Shown piece after piece: positions 16,296 through 22,722 of a stretch of DNA of 28,979 nt. Numbering within the stretch: the stretch's first letter is position 1; each line of letters begins with the position of its first letter. Under the pieces are notes generated by a model. It was not told the DNA's origin. It searched no databases and saw only the letters and a program-made list of their open reading frames with translations. The stretch is from the NCBI GenBank assembly GCA_002427805.1, contig DIZB01000004.1:1-28979 (forward strand), written 5' to 3'. This DNA is from Candidatus Saccharibacteria bacterium UBA6039 (GTDB taxonomy: Bacteria; Patescibacteriota; Saccharimonadia; Saccharimonadales; Saccharimonadaceae). Both the position numbers and the translations under genes were made by a program.

Positions 16296-16928
16296 TCAGT
16301 GAAAAATATTGTCAAAAGCTGATATAAAGAAGTTAATGGCTGCACCCATGAGTGTGCCGATAGCTGGACCAGCTACCAAGATAATGATAAAAAGAACCAC
16401 AATACCGTAGCGTTCAACAAATTCCATACCGCGCCTAAAAAAATCTGGCGCGAGTGCATACAGTACTCGGGATCCATCGAGCGGTGGTATAGGTATAAGA
16501 TTAAAGATAAAGAATCCTAAGTTAACAGTCACAAGTGCGACAATAATCTCATTGCCTATACCTCCACTCACGCTTCCCGTGAGTACCCATACACCGTATG
16601 CTAAGAATGCTATTACTAGATTAGTAAGTGGACCGGCAATCGCAATCAGCGCTGCGCCCCATTCCCCAAATCGTACATTATGGGGGTTAAACGGCACCGG
16701 TTTCGCCCCGCCAAAGATAGGTAAACCAGTCAGAGCAAGCGATATCGGCAAAATAATCGTTAAGAATGGATCAATGTGTCTAATTGGGTTCAGGCTCAAC
16801 CTTCCCATAAGCTTTGCCGTATTATCACCGAGCCAATAGCCCACATAAGCGTGCATAGCCTCGTGAAGCGTCATTGAAAGTAAAATAACCCCCAAAACGA
16901 TCACAATATAGACGATATCAATATTCAT
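16296..16928 (-). CDS. Site-2 protease family (M50) membrane metallopeptidase
   Basis: A zinc metalloprotease of the M50/rhomboid-like S2P group that cuts within or near membranes. With the chosen start the zinc motif is His22-Glu23-x-x-His26, inside the first membrane helix, and the third ligand motif Asn-Leu-Ile-Pro-Ile-Pro-Pro-Leu-Asp-Gly lies in a later helix. Five or six hydrophobic helices are visible. The frame extends to an ATG at 16955, but a TGC-TATAAT -10 (16941-16936) lies inside that extension, exactly 7 nt before ATG 16928. I therefore choose 16928 (210 residues), read from a leaderless mRNA. The substrate is unknown. Confidence 0.85.
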   Translation of the reverse strand: MNIDIVYIVIVLGVILLSMTLHEAMHAYVGYWLGDNTAKLMGRLSLNPIRHIDPFLTIILPISLALTGLPIFGGAKPVPFNPHNVRFGEWGAALIAIAGPLTNLVIAFLAYGVWVLTGSVSGGIGNEIIVALVTVNLGFFIFNLIPIPPLDGSRVLYALAPDFFRRGMEFVERYGIVVLFIIILVAGPAIGTLMGAAINFFISAFDNIFH

Positions 16929-16944
16929 TACGTCTATTATAGCA
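16929..16944 (-). promoter_or_regulatory. Extended -10 promoter giving leaderless M50 mRNA
   Basis: TGC (16944-16942), TATAAT (16941-16936), 7 nt, ATG (16928) on the minus strand. It has the same geometry as the promoter at 10295-10290. Confidence 0.65.
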
Positions 16945-16981
16945 GTCCCCATCACTATGAGGTTTTATCCCTGTTATACAC

Positions 16982-17010
16982 TTGACTCTTACCATCAAAA
17001 AAGCTATACT
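16982..17010 (+). promoter_or_regulatory. rpmB promoter
   Basis: -35 TTGACT (16982-16987), 17-nt spacer, -10 TATACT (17005-17010). The predicted start near 17017 gives a leader of about 29 nt. Confidence 0.75.
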
Positions 17011-17045
17011 TATACAGATTACAAAAAATAAGCGAGAACGATTCT

Positions 17046-17240
17046 ATGGCAGCACGCTGTGAACTAACCGGAAAAGGCAAACAATTTGGCCACAATGTGA
17101 GCTTCTCTTTGCGTCGTACTAATCGTGTCTTCAAACCAAATCTACAAAAAAAGACATTTGAGTTTAATGGTCAAAAAGTAACAATGATCCTTAGCACTCA
17201 AGCAATCCGTACACTGAAGAAAAAAGGCATCCTCGCCTAA
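17046..17240 (+). CDS. rpmB: 50S ribosomal protein L28 (bL28)
   Basis: A 64-residue ribosomal protein of the large subunit. The family opening [10 protein letters not shown] is followed by [19 protein letters not shown] and the terminal Ile-Arg-Thr-Leu-Lys-Lys-Lys-Gly. It lacks a full set of zinc-binding cysteines, having only Cys4. It is a single-gene transcript: its own promoter is upstream and a 14-bp bidirectional terminator follows 16 nt after the stop. Confidence 0.95.
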   Translation: MAARCELTGKGKQFGHNVSFSLRRTNRVFKPNLQKKTFEFNGQKVTMILSTQAIRTLKKKGILA

Positions 17241-17256
17241 GTCTCACCGCCAAAAA

Positions 17257-17291
17257 AATAAAATAACCTCTATAAAAGAGGTTATTTTATT
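17257..17291. terminator. Bidirectional terminator between rpmB and the thrS operon
   Basis: A perfect 14-bp stem, AATAAAATAACCTC (17257-17270) and its complement (17278-17291), loop of 7 nt. T-rich on the plus strand; on the minus strand it is followed by a run of seven T. Confidence 0.85.
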
Positions 17292-17303
17292 ATCAATCGA
17301 TTT

Positions 17304-17939
17304 CTAGCTGCGCGTTAGTTCAAGAACACTCAGACTTGCAGGTAGACTTGATACACCCTTTGACTTGTACTTGGCAGTCGTCTCAACCGGAGCGCCGAGT
17401 TCTTTCACAAATAGCTCAAGACTATCTTGTGGCACTTCGTAGGCAAGCGCCTTGTCTGCGTAGTGAACTGGTATAACAAGCTTCGGGTCAATTTTGCGCA
17501 CGATGCCAGCTGCACCCGTCCCGTCAAGTGTGTAGCCGTTACCACCAACAGGAAGAATAACAATATCAATCACACCAATTTCTTCAAGATCATCATCCGA
17601 AAGCTTTTCATAAATATTGCCAATCAGTGCAATGCGTACATCACCTATTTCAATGCGATATATCGTACTTACCTTTTCATCAGCCTCACTATCAAGGTGC
17701 CGCTGGGCTGGAATGCCACGAATATCAAAATCACCGATCCCGTATTCACCTGGTCCTTCGATAAGAAGTTTTGCGTCCTGACCGTTTGATGCAAAACGTG
17801 CTTCGGTTGCAATTTCAACTGCATCTTTAATCACAATATCCTTGAGGCCATTTATTGAAAGCTTCGGATCCGCAACAATTGTTGCCTTCTTTGTACTAAT
17901 GATCAGCGTGTTGCCGCCTTTGTATTCAATTTCAAACAT
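17304..17939 (-). CDS. MBL-fold (UlaG-like) protein with degenerate metal site
   Basis: A 211-residue protein resembling the small metallo-beta-lactamase-fold (Lactamase_B_3/UlaG-like) group, seen in the opening Lys-Gly-Gly-Asn-Thr-Leu-Ile-Ile, the Asp-Pro-Lys strand end, Gly-Pro-Gly-Glu-Tyr, and the late Val-Ile-Pro-Val-His-Tyr-Ala-Asp. The core His-x-His-x-Asp-His motif is not present where it should be, near residues 40-55, so hydrolase activity is doubtful. The start has a GGGGAG Shine-Dalgarno 6 nt from the ATG. It is the last gene of the thrS operon, 11 nt after the winged-helix gene. Confidence 0.65.
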   Translation of the reverse strand: MFEIEYKGGNTLIISTKKATIVADPKLSINGLKDIVIKDAVEIATEARFASNGQDAKLLIEGPGEYGIGDFDIRGIPAQRHLDSEADEKVSTIYRIEIGDVRIALIGNIYEKLSDDDLEEIGVIDIVILPVGGNGYTLDGTGAAGIVRKIDPKLVIPVHYADKALAYEVPQDSLELFVKELGAPVETTAKYKSKGVSSLPASLSVLELTRS

Positions 17940-17950
17940 TTTCTTCTCCC

Positions 17951-18553
17951 CTATTTCTGACCTAGGACATTGTCTTTGTCGACAACAACCGCGTACTTGC
18001 CATTCAGAATTTCTGTAATAAACCTATCTCGAACACTCAATCGATAATAGAACTCATCATATGATAACACGGTGTAGTTAATATCACGACCCTCACCTGC
18101 CTCGATAACCTTGATAGCCGTCTTTACCTTCGCAGGTGAGACGTTGCCGACAAGCAAGACGTCGATTTTGCTGTTAGAACCTTTTACAAGTACACCTGCA
18201 AGCATAGCGAGCGTCAATGCTGGAATCGCCCTTAGCGCACTACTGTATTCCTCTGCTGCTCCCACACTTGAAGCTGCAACCATATGTGACTGATCAACAT
18301 TATCACCAAATATTGCGCGGAGTGGTACATAGTAGTCGTAACGCTGATCTACCTGATAGTACAACTTATTATCAGCACTATCGCTCGTGATCACACCTAC
18401 TTCCAGCATATTTGAGAGCTCGCGACGAACGGAATTGATTTGTTCATCAATCTTACGGGTGATCTCACGTACATAAAATGACTGTCCAGGGTTATTAAGA
18501 AATAAGTGAAGTAATTTCACTCGTGTTTTTGAACCAAATAATGCGTCAATCAT
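17951..18553 (-). CDS. Winged-helix protein with nucleotidyltransferase-like domain
   Basis: About 200 residues. The N-terminal 85 residues look like a winged helix-turn-helix (Leu-Phe-Gly-Ser-Lys-Thr-Arg-Val-Lys-Leu-Leu-His-Leu-Phe, then Phe-Tyr-Val-Arg-Glu-Ile-Thr-Arg, then Arg-Arg-Glu-Leu). The C-terminal half resembles a degenerate MNT-type nucleotidyltransferase (Gly-Ser-Asn-Ser-Lys-Ile-Asp-Val-Leu-Leu-Val-Gly). The frame is open to 18715, but that start would overlap miaA by more than 120 nt. I choose ATG 18553, where GAGGG sits about 8 nt upstream and the conserved Met-Ile-Asp-Ala-Leu-Phe begins. Its target is unknown; transcription regulation is inference. Confidence 0.65.
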   Translation of the reverse strand: MIDALFGSKTRVKLLHLFLNNPGQSFYVREITRKIDEQINSVRRELSNMLEVGVITSDSADNKLYYQVDQRYDYYVPLRAIFGDNVDQSHMVAASSVGAAEEYSSALRAIPALTLAMLAGVLVKGSNSKIDVLLVGNVSPAKVKTAIKVIEAGEGRDINYTVLSYDEFYYRLSVRDRFITEILNGKYAVVVDKDNVLGQK

Positions 18554-18590
18554 GTCACGTCCCTCGGATAACTTTCGTGTTCTTATGATA

Positions 18591-19460
18591 TCACGATTGT
18601 AGTCGCTTTGCGAGTACGTCATCGAGGTAGGTTTCTGCCCCAATAAGTGAAAACCACTGAATAAATTGGTTACGTTTAAGCCACGTAAGCTGGCGCTTTG
18701 CGAGACGCCAATCACTGGTAATAAATCGCTCCTTTAACTGCTCATCGCTAAGCGTTCCCTCGACATACTGATGGACCAATCGATAAATATTTGACGTCAT
18801 AGCTTCGCTCTCCCAGCCATACTTATTGCCCAATCGTTTTGCTTCTTGTACGACTCCATTCTCAAATAAGTGTTCAGCACGTTCTTCAATTCTTGATCGT
18901 AGCAACACTTTATCTGTAGTAATTCCTACAATGATTGTATCTTCTATAAGTGTTGTCGTCTTCTTTGGCACGCTGTTAATATTTTCAATCGCACGAATAA
19001 CGTATCGTTTATTTTTTTCATTCTCAGGCAAAATTACGTTGTTTTTTTTGCAATATTCATAAAGCTCGTCGAGCGACATGTTGTTTAAGTGAGTACGTAA
19101 GCCATCGTCAACGGGTGCACCAAATTGATAATTATGCACGACCGAATCAATATATAGTCCAGTGCCTCCGACCAAAAAAGGTATGTGACCCCGCTGCCTA
19201 ATCTCATGTATTTTTTGGTCTGCGTAGGCCTTAAAATCCGCAACTGAAAAGTAGTCTCCAGGCTCGACAAGATCAAGCCCCCAATGTGGCACACTAATCT
19301 GGTCACTCGCACTTGGTTTTGCAGTGCCAATATCCATGCCCTTATATATCGTTCGAGAATCAGCACAGATAATTTCACCTCCGTATTTTATAGCGAGCTC
19401 CATAGCAAGCGCAGATTTGCCACTCGCAGTAGGTCCAGCAATCACGATAAGCGGCATCAT
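18591..19460 (-). CDS. miaA: tRNA dimethylallyltransferase
   Basis: MiaA adds a dimethylallyl group to A37 of tRNAs that read UNN codons. The P-loop Gly-Pro-Thr-Ala-Ser-Gly-Lys-Ser lies at the N-terminus, then Ala-Asp-Ser-Arg-Thr-Ile-Tyr-Lys-Gly-Met-Asp-Ile-Gly-Thr-Ala-Lys-Pro, Val-Gly-Gly-Thr-Gly-Leu-Tyr-Ile, and the late Lys-Arg-Gln-Leu-Thr-Trp-Leu-Lys-Arg. I choose ATG 19460, which overlaps the ATL stop by one base (TAATG), giving 289 residues. An ATG at 19478 is an alternative six codons longer. The stop is TGA. It is an internal gene of the thrS operon. Confidence 0.93.
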   Translation of the reverse strand: MMPLIVIAGPTASGKSALAMELAIKYGGEIICADSRTIYKGMDIGTAKPSASDQISVPHWGLDLVEPGDYFSVADFKAYADQKIHEIRQRGHIPFLVGGTGLYIDSVVHNYQFGAPVDDGLRTHLNNMSLDELYEYCKKNNVILPENEKNKRYVIRAIENINSVPKKTTTLIEDTIIVGITTDKVLLRSRIEERAEHLFENGVVQEAKRLGNKYGWESEAMTSNIYRLVHQYVEGTLSDEQLKERFITSDWRLAKRQLTWLKRNQFIQWFSLIGAETYLDDVLAKRLQS

Positions 19461-19783
19461 TAGAGGTTTGGTCGCCATCGAATGTCCTCAAAATGATCAA
19501 CGATTTCGTGTGTTGACATAATACCTTCTTGCTCTAGAACTTGGCGGTGTCCGTCTCTCCCTCCTGGATAGCCTGACGCCAGCCCACCGAATCGATTCAC
19601 AACTCGTTGCCATGGTAGCTTGCTGTCACCAAAATGAGCGATACCGCCAACAACACGGGCCGCATGAGCATGGCCGGCCATAGCTGCGATATCCCCGTAC
19701 GTCGTGACCTTACCATAAGGAATTTGCGTAACAATACGTTCAACATCCTTACGAAAATCAGACTGCGTGTCGCTCTTCTTCAC
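19460..19783 (-). CDS. Alkyltransferase-like (ATL) DNA-repair protein
   Basis: A protein of about 107 residues of the MGMT C-terminal fold. The DNA-binding part is clear (Ile-Pro-Tyr-Gly-Lys-Val-Thr-Thr-Tyr-Gly-Asp-Ile-Ala, Ala-Ala-Arg-Val-Val-Gly), but the alkyl-acceptor motif Pro-Cys-His-Arg-Val is Pro-Trp-Gln-Arg-Val. That replacement defines ATL proteins, which bind O6-alkylguanine without transferring the group and recruit nucleotide-excision repair. The frame extends to 19867 inside the upstream gene; I choose GTG 19783, which has GGAG about 9 nt upstream and gives the usual ATL length, overlapping the HAD gene by 26 nt. Confidence 0.85.
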   Translation of the reverse strand: MKKSDTQSDFRKDVERIVTQIPYGKVTTYGDIAAMAGHAHAARVVGGIAHFGDSKLPWQRVVNRFGGLASGYPGGRDGHRQVLEQEGIMSTHEIVDHFEDIRWRPNL

Positions 19784-20381
19784 TGAAGAATTCTCCAATT
19801 TCTTGCCAACTCTTAAGCCGAATAACACCCTTGTCCGCCCTGGCTTGATTCCATTTATAATTATCACTAAAAAGAATCGTTTTTACGCCTATGCGCGCAA
19901 CGTCATTGGCATGCTGAATAACGTCGTCGATAAAATGCGTCAGTCCAAGTGTCGAGGCAATATCGCCCTTGCTGACACGCTCGCCTTCGTGACTAAAGTG
20001 ATCCGTAAAATAAAGCGTACTCACAATATCTTTATAGTACTTCTCAACTAGTTGTTCCGTTTGCGTGCGGAGTACAACGGGTCGGCCCGTAATGATAATA
20101 AGCGTGTGACCTGCGTCCTTTAGCTTCTGAAGCACACGCCGCGCATCCTTAATCGGCTGAACATTTTCAAACTTTTTCATACTATGGACCTCAACAACCC
20201 TACTCACTACCTCGGAAAACGAGTCAACTGCCCATGGTGCCGTAATACTTGGATCGTCATACCAGTCGTCTCTCGTCAGATGTGTACCGTACAGTTCGTT
20301 ATATAATTCAGTCGTACGATCAGCGCTCGCGATGAGCACATCATCAAAATCGATGCCAATCGTGAAAGTGCGCTCTAGCAC
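19758..20381 (-). CDS. HAD-superfamily hydrolase, 5'-nucleotidase (NT5C)-like
   Basis: A 207-residue HAD-fold phosphatase. Motif I is Ile-Asp-Phe-Asp-Asp-Val-Leu (residues 10-16), motif II Ile-Ile-Ile-Thr-Gly-Arg-Pro near 97-103, and the late acidic motif Phe-Ile-Asp-Asp-Val near 151-155, with a short alpha-helical cap between I and II. The Asp-Phe-Asp-Asp-Val pattern and overall length resemble the 5'(3')-deoxyribonucleotidase group, so dephosphorylation of a nucleoside monophosphate is a reasonable guess. The start is GTG, 2 nt after the thrS stop. The stop is TGA. Confidence 0.75.
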   Translation of the reverse strand: MLERTFTIGIDFDDVLIASADRTTELYNELYGTHLTRDDWYDDPSITAPWAVDSFSEVVSRVVEVHSMKKFENVQPIKDARRVLQKLKDAGHTLIIITGRPVVLRTQTEQLVEKYYKDIVSTLYFTDHFSHEGERVSKGDIASTLGLTHFIDDVIQHANDVARIGVKTILFSDNYKWNQARADKGVIRLKSWQEIGEFFSEEERHAV

Positions 20382-20383
20382 GG

Positions 20384-22195
20384 TTACTTGATTCCTGTAA
20401 GGTAGTCCGCTAATTCATCAAGGCCAATTTTGTGCTCGCCCTCTTGGGTACGCACACTTACCTGTCGATTGTCTTTATCCTGTTGGCCGACAATCAGTTG
20501 CACTGGAATCTTCCACGTCGTCGCTTCGCGGATCTTTTTGCCAAGCGATTCGTTCCGATCATCGACTGTAAAGCGAAGTTCATTATATTTTACCGGCTTC
20601 ATCAGTACCACACCACTAAGCACTTCTTTAATTTCATCAACATAATCAAGCACCGTATCATTGATTGTCAGGATACGGATCTGCTCAGGTGCTACCCATA
20701 ACGGGAACCAACCAGCCGTATGCTCAATGTAAATGCTCATAAATCGTTCAATAGAGCCTAGTAAGGCACAATGGATCATAACAGGGCGCCTTTTCGTACC
20801 ATCCTCGGCAGTGTACTCCAGACCAAACCGCTCAGGTTGAGCATAGTCAAGTTGCACGGTTGCTAATTGGAACTTACGGCCAATTGCATCAGTTGCCATA
20901 AAGTCCATTTTTGGACCATAAATAGCCGCCTCGCCTTGAGCTACTTCGTGTTCAAGTTCAAATTTCTCAGCCAACCGTTTAATTGCGTCTTCAGCTTTAT
21001 TCCACGTTTCGCGTTCGCCAATATACGAGTCACTGTCATCACGGAATGAAAGGCGAAGCGAAAGTTTTAGATCAAGTAGGCTATACATCTGCTGCGCGCT
21101 TTCAATAAGCTCTGCAAATACCTCCTCAACTTGCTCTTCAGTACTAAAGACGTGTGAGTCATCCTGAGTAATCGCACGCACTCGATTCAGTCCGCCTAGT
21201 TCACCGCTTTTTTCATCGCGGTACACAGTCGTCGTCTCAAGATACTTCAGCGGAAGGTCACGATAACTACGTGGCTGCCCTGCATAGATCTGGGTGTGAT
21301 GTGGGCAGTTTACAGGTTTCAGTGCAAGTTCATCGCCTGATTCGGTTGAAGTAAATCGTAGTAGCTCTGGGAATTTTTCAAAGTGACCAGATGTTTTGTA
21401 GGTATCCAATTTTGCAATGTGTGGGATCCACACTTTTTGATACCCCCTGTCTAGACGATATGACTGTGCAAGTTCGTTAAGCTTGTCACGTATGACCGTT
21501 CCACGTGGTGTAAAAAGTGGTAGCCCAGCCCCAATTAGTTGAGAACTAGTAAATAAGTCGAGTTCCTTGCCCAGACGACGGTGATCACGTTGCTTGGCTT
21601 GCTCAAGACGCTCCAGGTACTCGCCAAGTTCTTCCTGAGTCGCAAATGCCACACCGTAGAGGCGCTGCATCTGAGGATTCGTCTCTTTACCACGCCAGTA
21701 CGCACCAGCCACACGGAGCAGCTTAAATGCTCCGACATCTTTGGTATTATGCACGTGTGGACCACGACAAAGGTCGACAAAGTTACCGTTCTTATAAAAT
21801 GACACGTTTTCGATTGCGGCATCACCGTCAGCTGCGAGTCCTAGTTCATTCACATCAAGATCTTTTGCGACTGTCGTACCTGACCGTTTCAGATCGTTAA
21901 GAAGCTCTTCTTTGTACGGCTGGTTATTTTGTTTTGCCCAATCAATCGCTTGGTCAATTGGCATTTCGAAGCGCTCAAAATCGTCACCGTAGTTAATGAT
22001 GCCACGCATTTCTTTCTCTATTTTTGGAAAGTTTGCCTCTGATATCTTGATCTCACCAAGATCTATATCGTAGTAAAAGCCATTGTCGACCACTGGCCCA
22101 ACGCCAAATTTTGCCTCTGGCCATAACCTTTGTACTGCTGCGGCCGTAATGTGCGCCAAACTGTGACGCATTGCATGTAGTTGTTCGTCGTCCAT
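20384..22195 (-). CDS. thrS: Threonine-tRNA ligase
   Basis: ThrRS of 603 residues, which charges tRNA-Thr. It begins directly with the editing domain (His-Ser-Leu-Ala-His near residues 11-15 and the later Asp-Leu-Cys-Arg-Gly-Pro-His) and lacks the N-terminal TGS domain of the standard 640-residue enzyme. The class II core shows the zinc ligands Cys in Val-Asn-Cys-Pro-His-His, His in Asp-Asp-Ser-His-Val-Phe, and His in Met-Ile-His-Cys-Ala-Leu-Leu-Gly-Ser-Ile-Glu-Arg-Phe. The anticodon-binding domain follows from Trp-Val-Ala-Pro-Glu-Gln-Ile. An extended -10 ends 9 nt before the ATG, so the leader is only a few nucleotides. It is the first gene of a six-gene operon. Confidence 0.96.
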   Translation of the reverse strand: MDDEQLHAMRHSLAHITAAAVQRLWPEAKFGVGPVVDNGFYYDIDLGEIKISEANFPKIEKEMRGIINYGDDFERFEMPIDQAIDWAKQNNQPYKEELLNDLKRSGTTVAKDLDVNELGLAADGDAAIENVSFYKNGNFVDLCRGPHVHNTKDVGAFKLLRVAGAYWRGKETNPQMQRLYGVAFATQEELGEYLERLEQAKQRDHRRLGKELDLFTSSQLIGAGLPLFTPRGTVIRDKLNELAQSYRLDRGYQKVWIPHIAKLDTYKTSGHFEKFPELLRFTSTESGDELALKPVNCPHHTQIYAGQPRSYRDLPLKYLETTTVYRDEKSGELGGLNRVRAITQDDSHVFSTEEQVEEVFAELIESAQQMYSLLDLKLSLRLSFRDDSDSYIGERETWNKAEDAIKRLAEKFELEHEVAQGEAAIYGPKMDFMATDAIGRKFQLATVQLDYAQPERFGLEYTAEDGTKRRPVMIHCALLGSIERFMSIYIEHTAGWFPLWVAPEQIRILTINDTVLDYVDEIKEVLSGVVLMKPVKYNELRFTVDDRNESLGKKIREATTWKIPVQLIVGQQDKDNRQVSVRTQEGEHKIGLDELADYLTGIK

Positions 22196-22204
22196 ATTGC
22201 CCTT

Positions 22205-22213
22205 ATTTTATCA
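22205..22213 (-). promoter_or_regulatory. thrS operon promoter, near-leaderless
   Basis: TGA then TAAAAT (22210-22205) on the minus strand, 9 nt before the ATG at 22195. No clear -35. It lies within 10 bp of the divergent tRNA-Val promoter. Confidence 0.5.
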
Positions 22214-22219
22214 TGAATC

Positions 22220-22248
22220 TTGCCTGTTCACCCCTATTTTGCTATCCT
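22220..22248 (+). promoter_or_regulatory. tRNA-Val promoter
   Basis: -35 TTGCCT (22220-22225), 17-nt spacer ending TTTTGC, -10 TATCCT (22243-22248), about 9 nt before the mature tRNA. Confidence 0.6.
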
Positions 22249-22257
22249 TAGACCTAC

Positions 22258-22334
22258 GGGTCCTTAGCTCATTTGGCTAGAGCGCCTCATTGACGTTGAG
22301 GAGGTGAGAGGTTCGAATCCTCTAGGACCCACCA
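22258..22334 (+). tRNA. tRNA-Val(GAC)
   Basis: 77 nt with encoded CCA. Acceptor GGGTCCT/AGGACCC, D stem GCTC/GAGC, anticodon stem CCTCA/TGAGG with loop TTGACGT (anticodon GAC, reading GUC/GUU), T stem AGAGG/CCTCT with TTCGAAT loop. Confidence 0.97.
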
Positions 22335-22348
22335 GCATTATTACTATC

Positions 22349-22375
22349 ATAGACTCCCATAGGGGGTCTATTTTT
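22349..22375 (+). terminator. tRNA-Val terminator
   Basis: TAGACTCCC (22350-22358), loop ATA, GGGGGTCTA (22362-22370), with one T-G pair, followed by TTTTT. Confidence 0.8.
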
Positions 22376-22494
22376 GTATATTACCTCTATAGAATGCACT
22401 TACCCACACGTCTCATAAGTTTTCCACCAACCTATCGGAGTAACCTAGCATATTAATATATCACCGCACGGATAACCCATAGCCTAGTGTTCTA

Positions 22495-22523
22495 TTGACA
22501 ATTACACATACTTATGCTAATAT
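22495..22523 (+). promoter_or_regulatory. Strong promoter of the 41-residue gene
   Basis: Perfect -35 TTGACA (22495-22500), 17-nt spacer ending TTATGC, -10 TAATAT (22518-22523). The ATG at 22530 begins 6 nt after the -10, so the transcript should start on or next to the start codon. Confidence 0.75.
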
Positions 22524-22529
22524 GTGAGT

Positions 22530-22655
22530 ATGGTTAAGAATCAACAGATACAACCACTCCCCGCTGTTTCACAGCTTGAACGTTTTTCACTTGGTTTCGA
22601 GTTCGATAAGACGCTTCAGGAAATCAAGCGAAACGTACGTATTCGTACGATGTAA
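22530..22655 (+). CDS. Small 41-residue protein from a leaderless mRNA
   Basis: An open frame with its own near-consensus promoter and its own strong terminator, so it is a complete transcription unit of about 175 nt. The protein opens Met-Val-Lys-Asn-Gln-Gln and ends with a basic, probably helical stretch (Glu-Ile-Lys-Arg-Asn-Val-Arg-Ile-Arg-Thr-Met). It has no membrane segment, no cysteine, and belongs to no family I recognise. The start is ATG at the predicted transcription start; a GTG two codons upstream would begin before it. It could be a small nucleic-acid-binding protein, judging only from charge. A non-coding RNA is the alternative. Confidence 0.6.
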   Translation: MVKNQQIQPLPAVSQLERFSLGFEFDKTLQEIKRNVRIRTM

Positions 22656-22674
22656 GTAGTACCCTACCTGAAAT

Positions 22675-22708
22675 AAAATAACCCGTCATTACTGACGGGT
22701 TATTTTTT
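22675..22708. terminator. Bidirectional terminator between small gene and glycosyltransferase
   Basis: A perfect 14-bp stem, AAAATAACCCGTCA (22675-22688), loop TTAC, TGACGGGTTATTTT (22693-22706), with T runs on both strands, serving convergent genes. Confidence 0.88.
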
Positions 22709-22722
22709 ACATATATAAGGTG

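Noticed and set aside
22394..22440. Second cluster of DnaA boxes (TTACCCACA, TTTTCCACC)
   Set aside because: Each differs from consensus by at least one base and they lie between tRNA-Val and a small gene; no further boxes support an origin.
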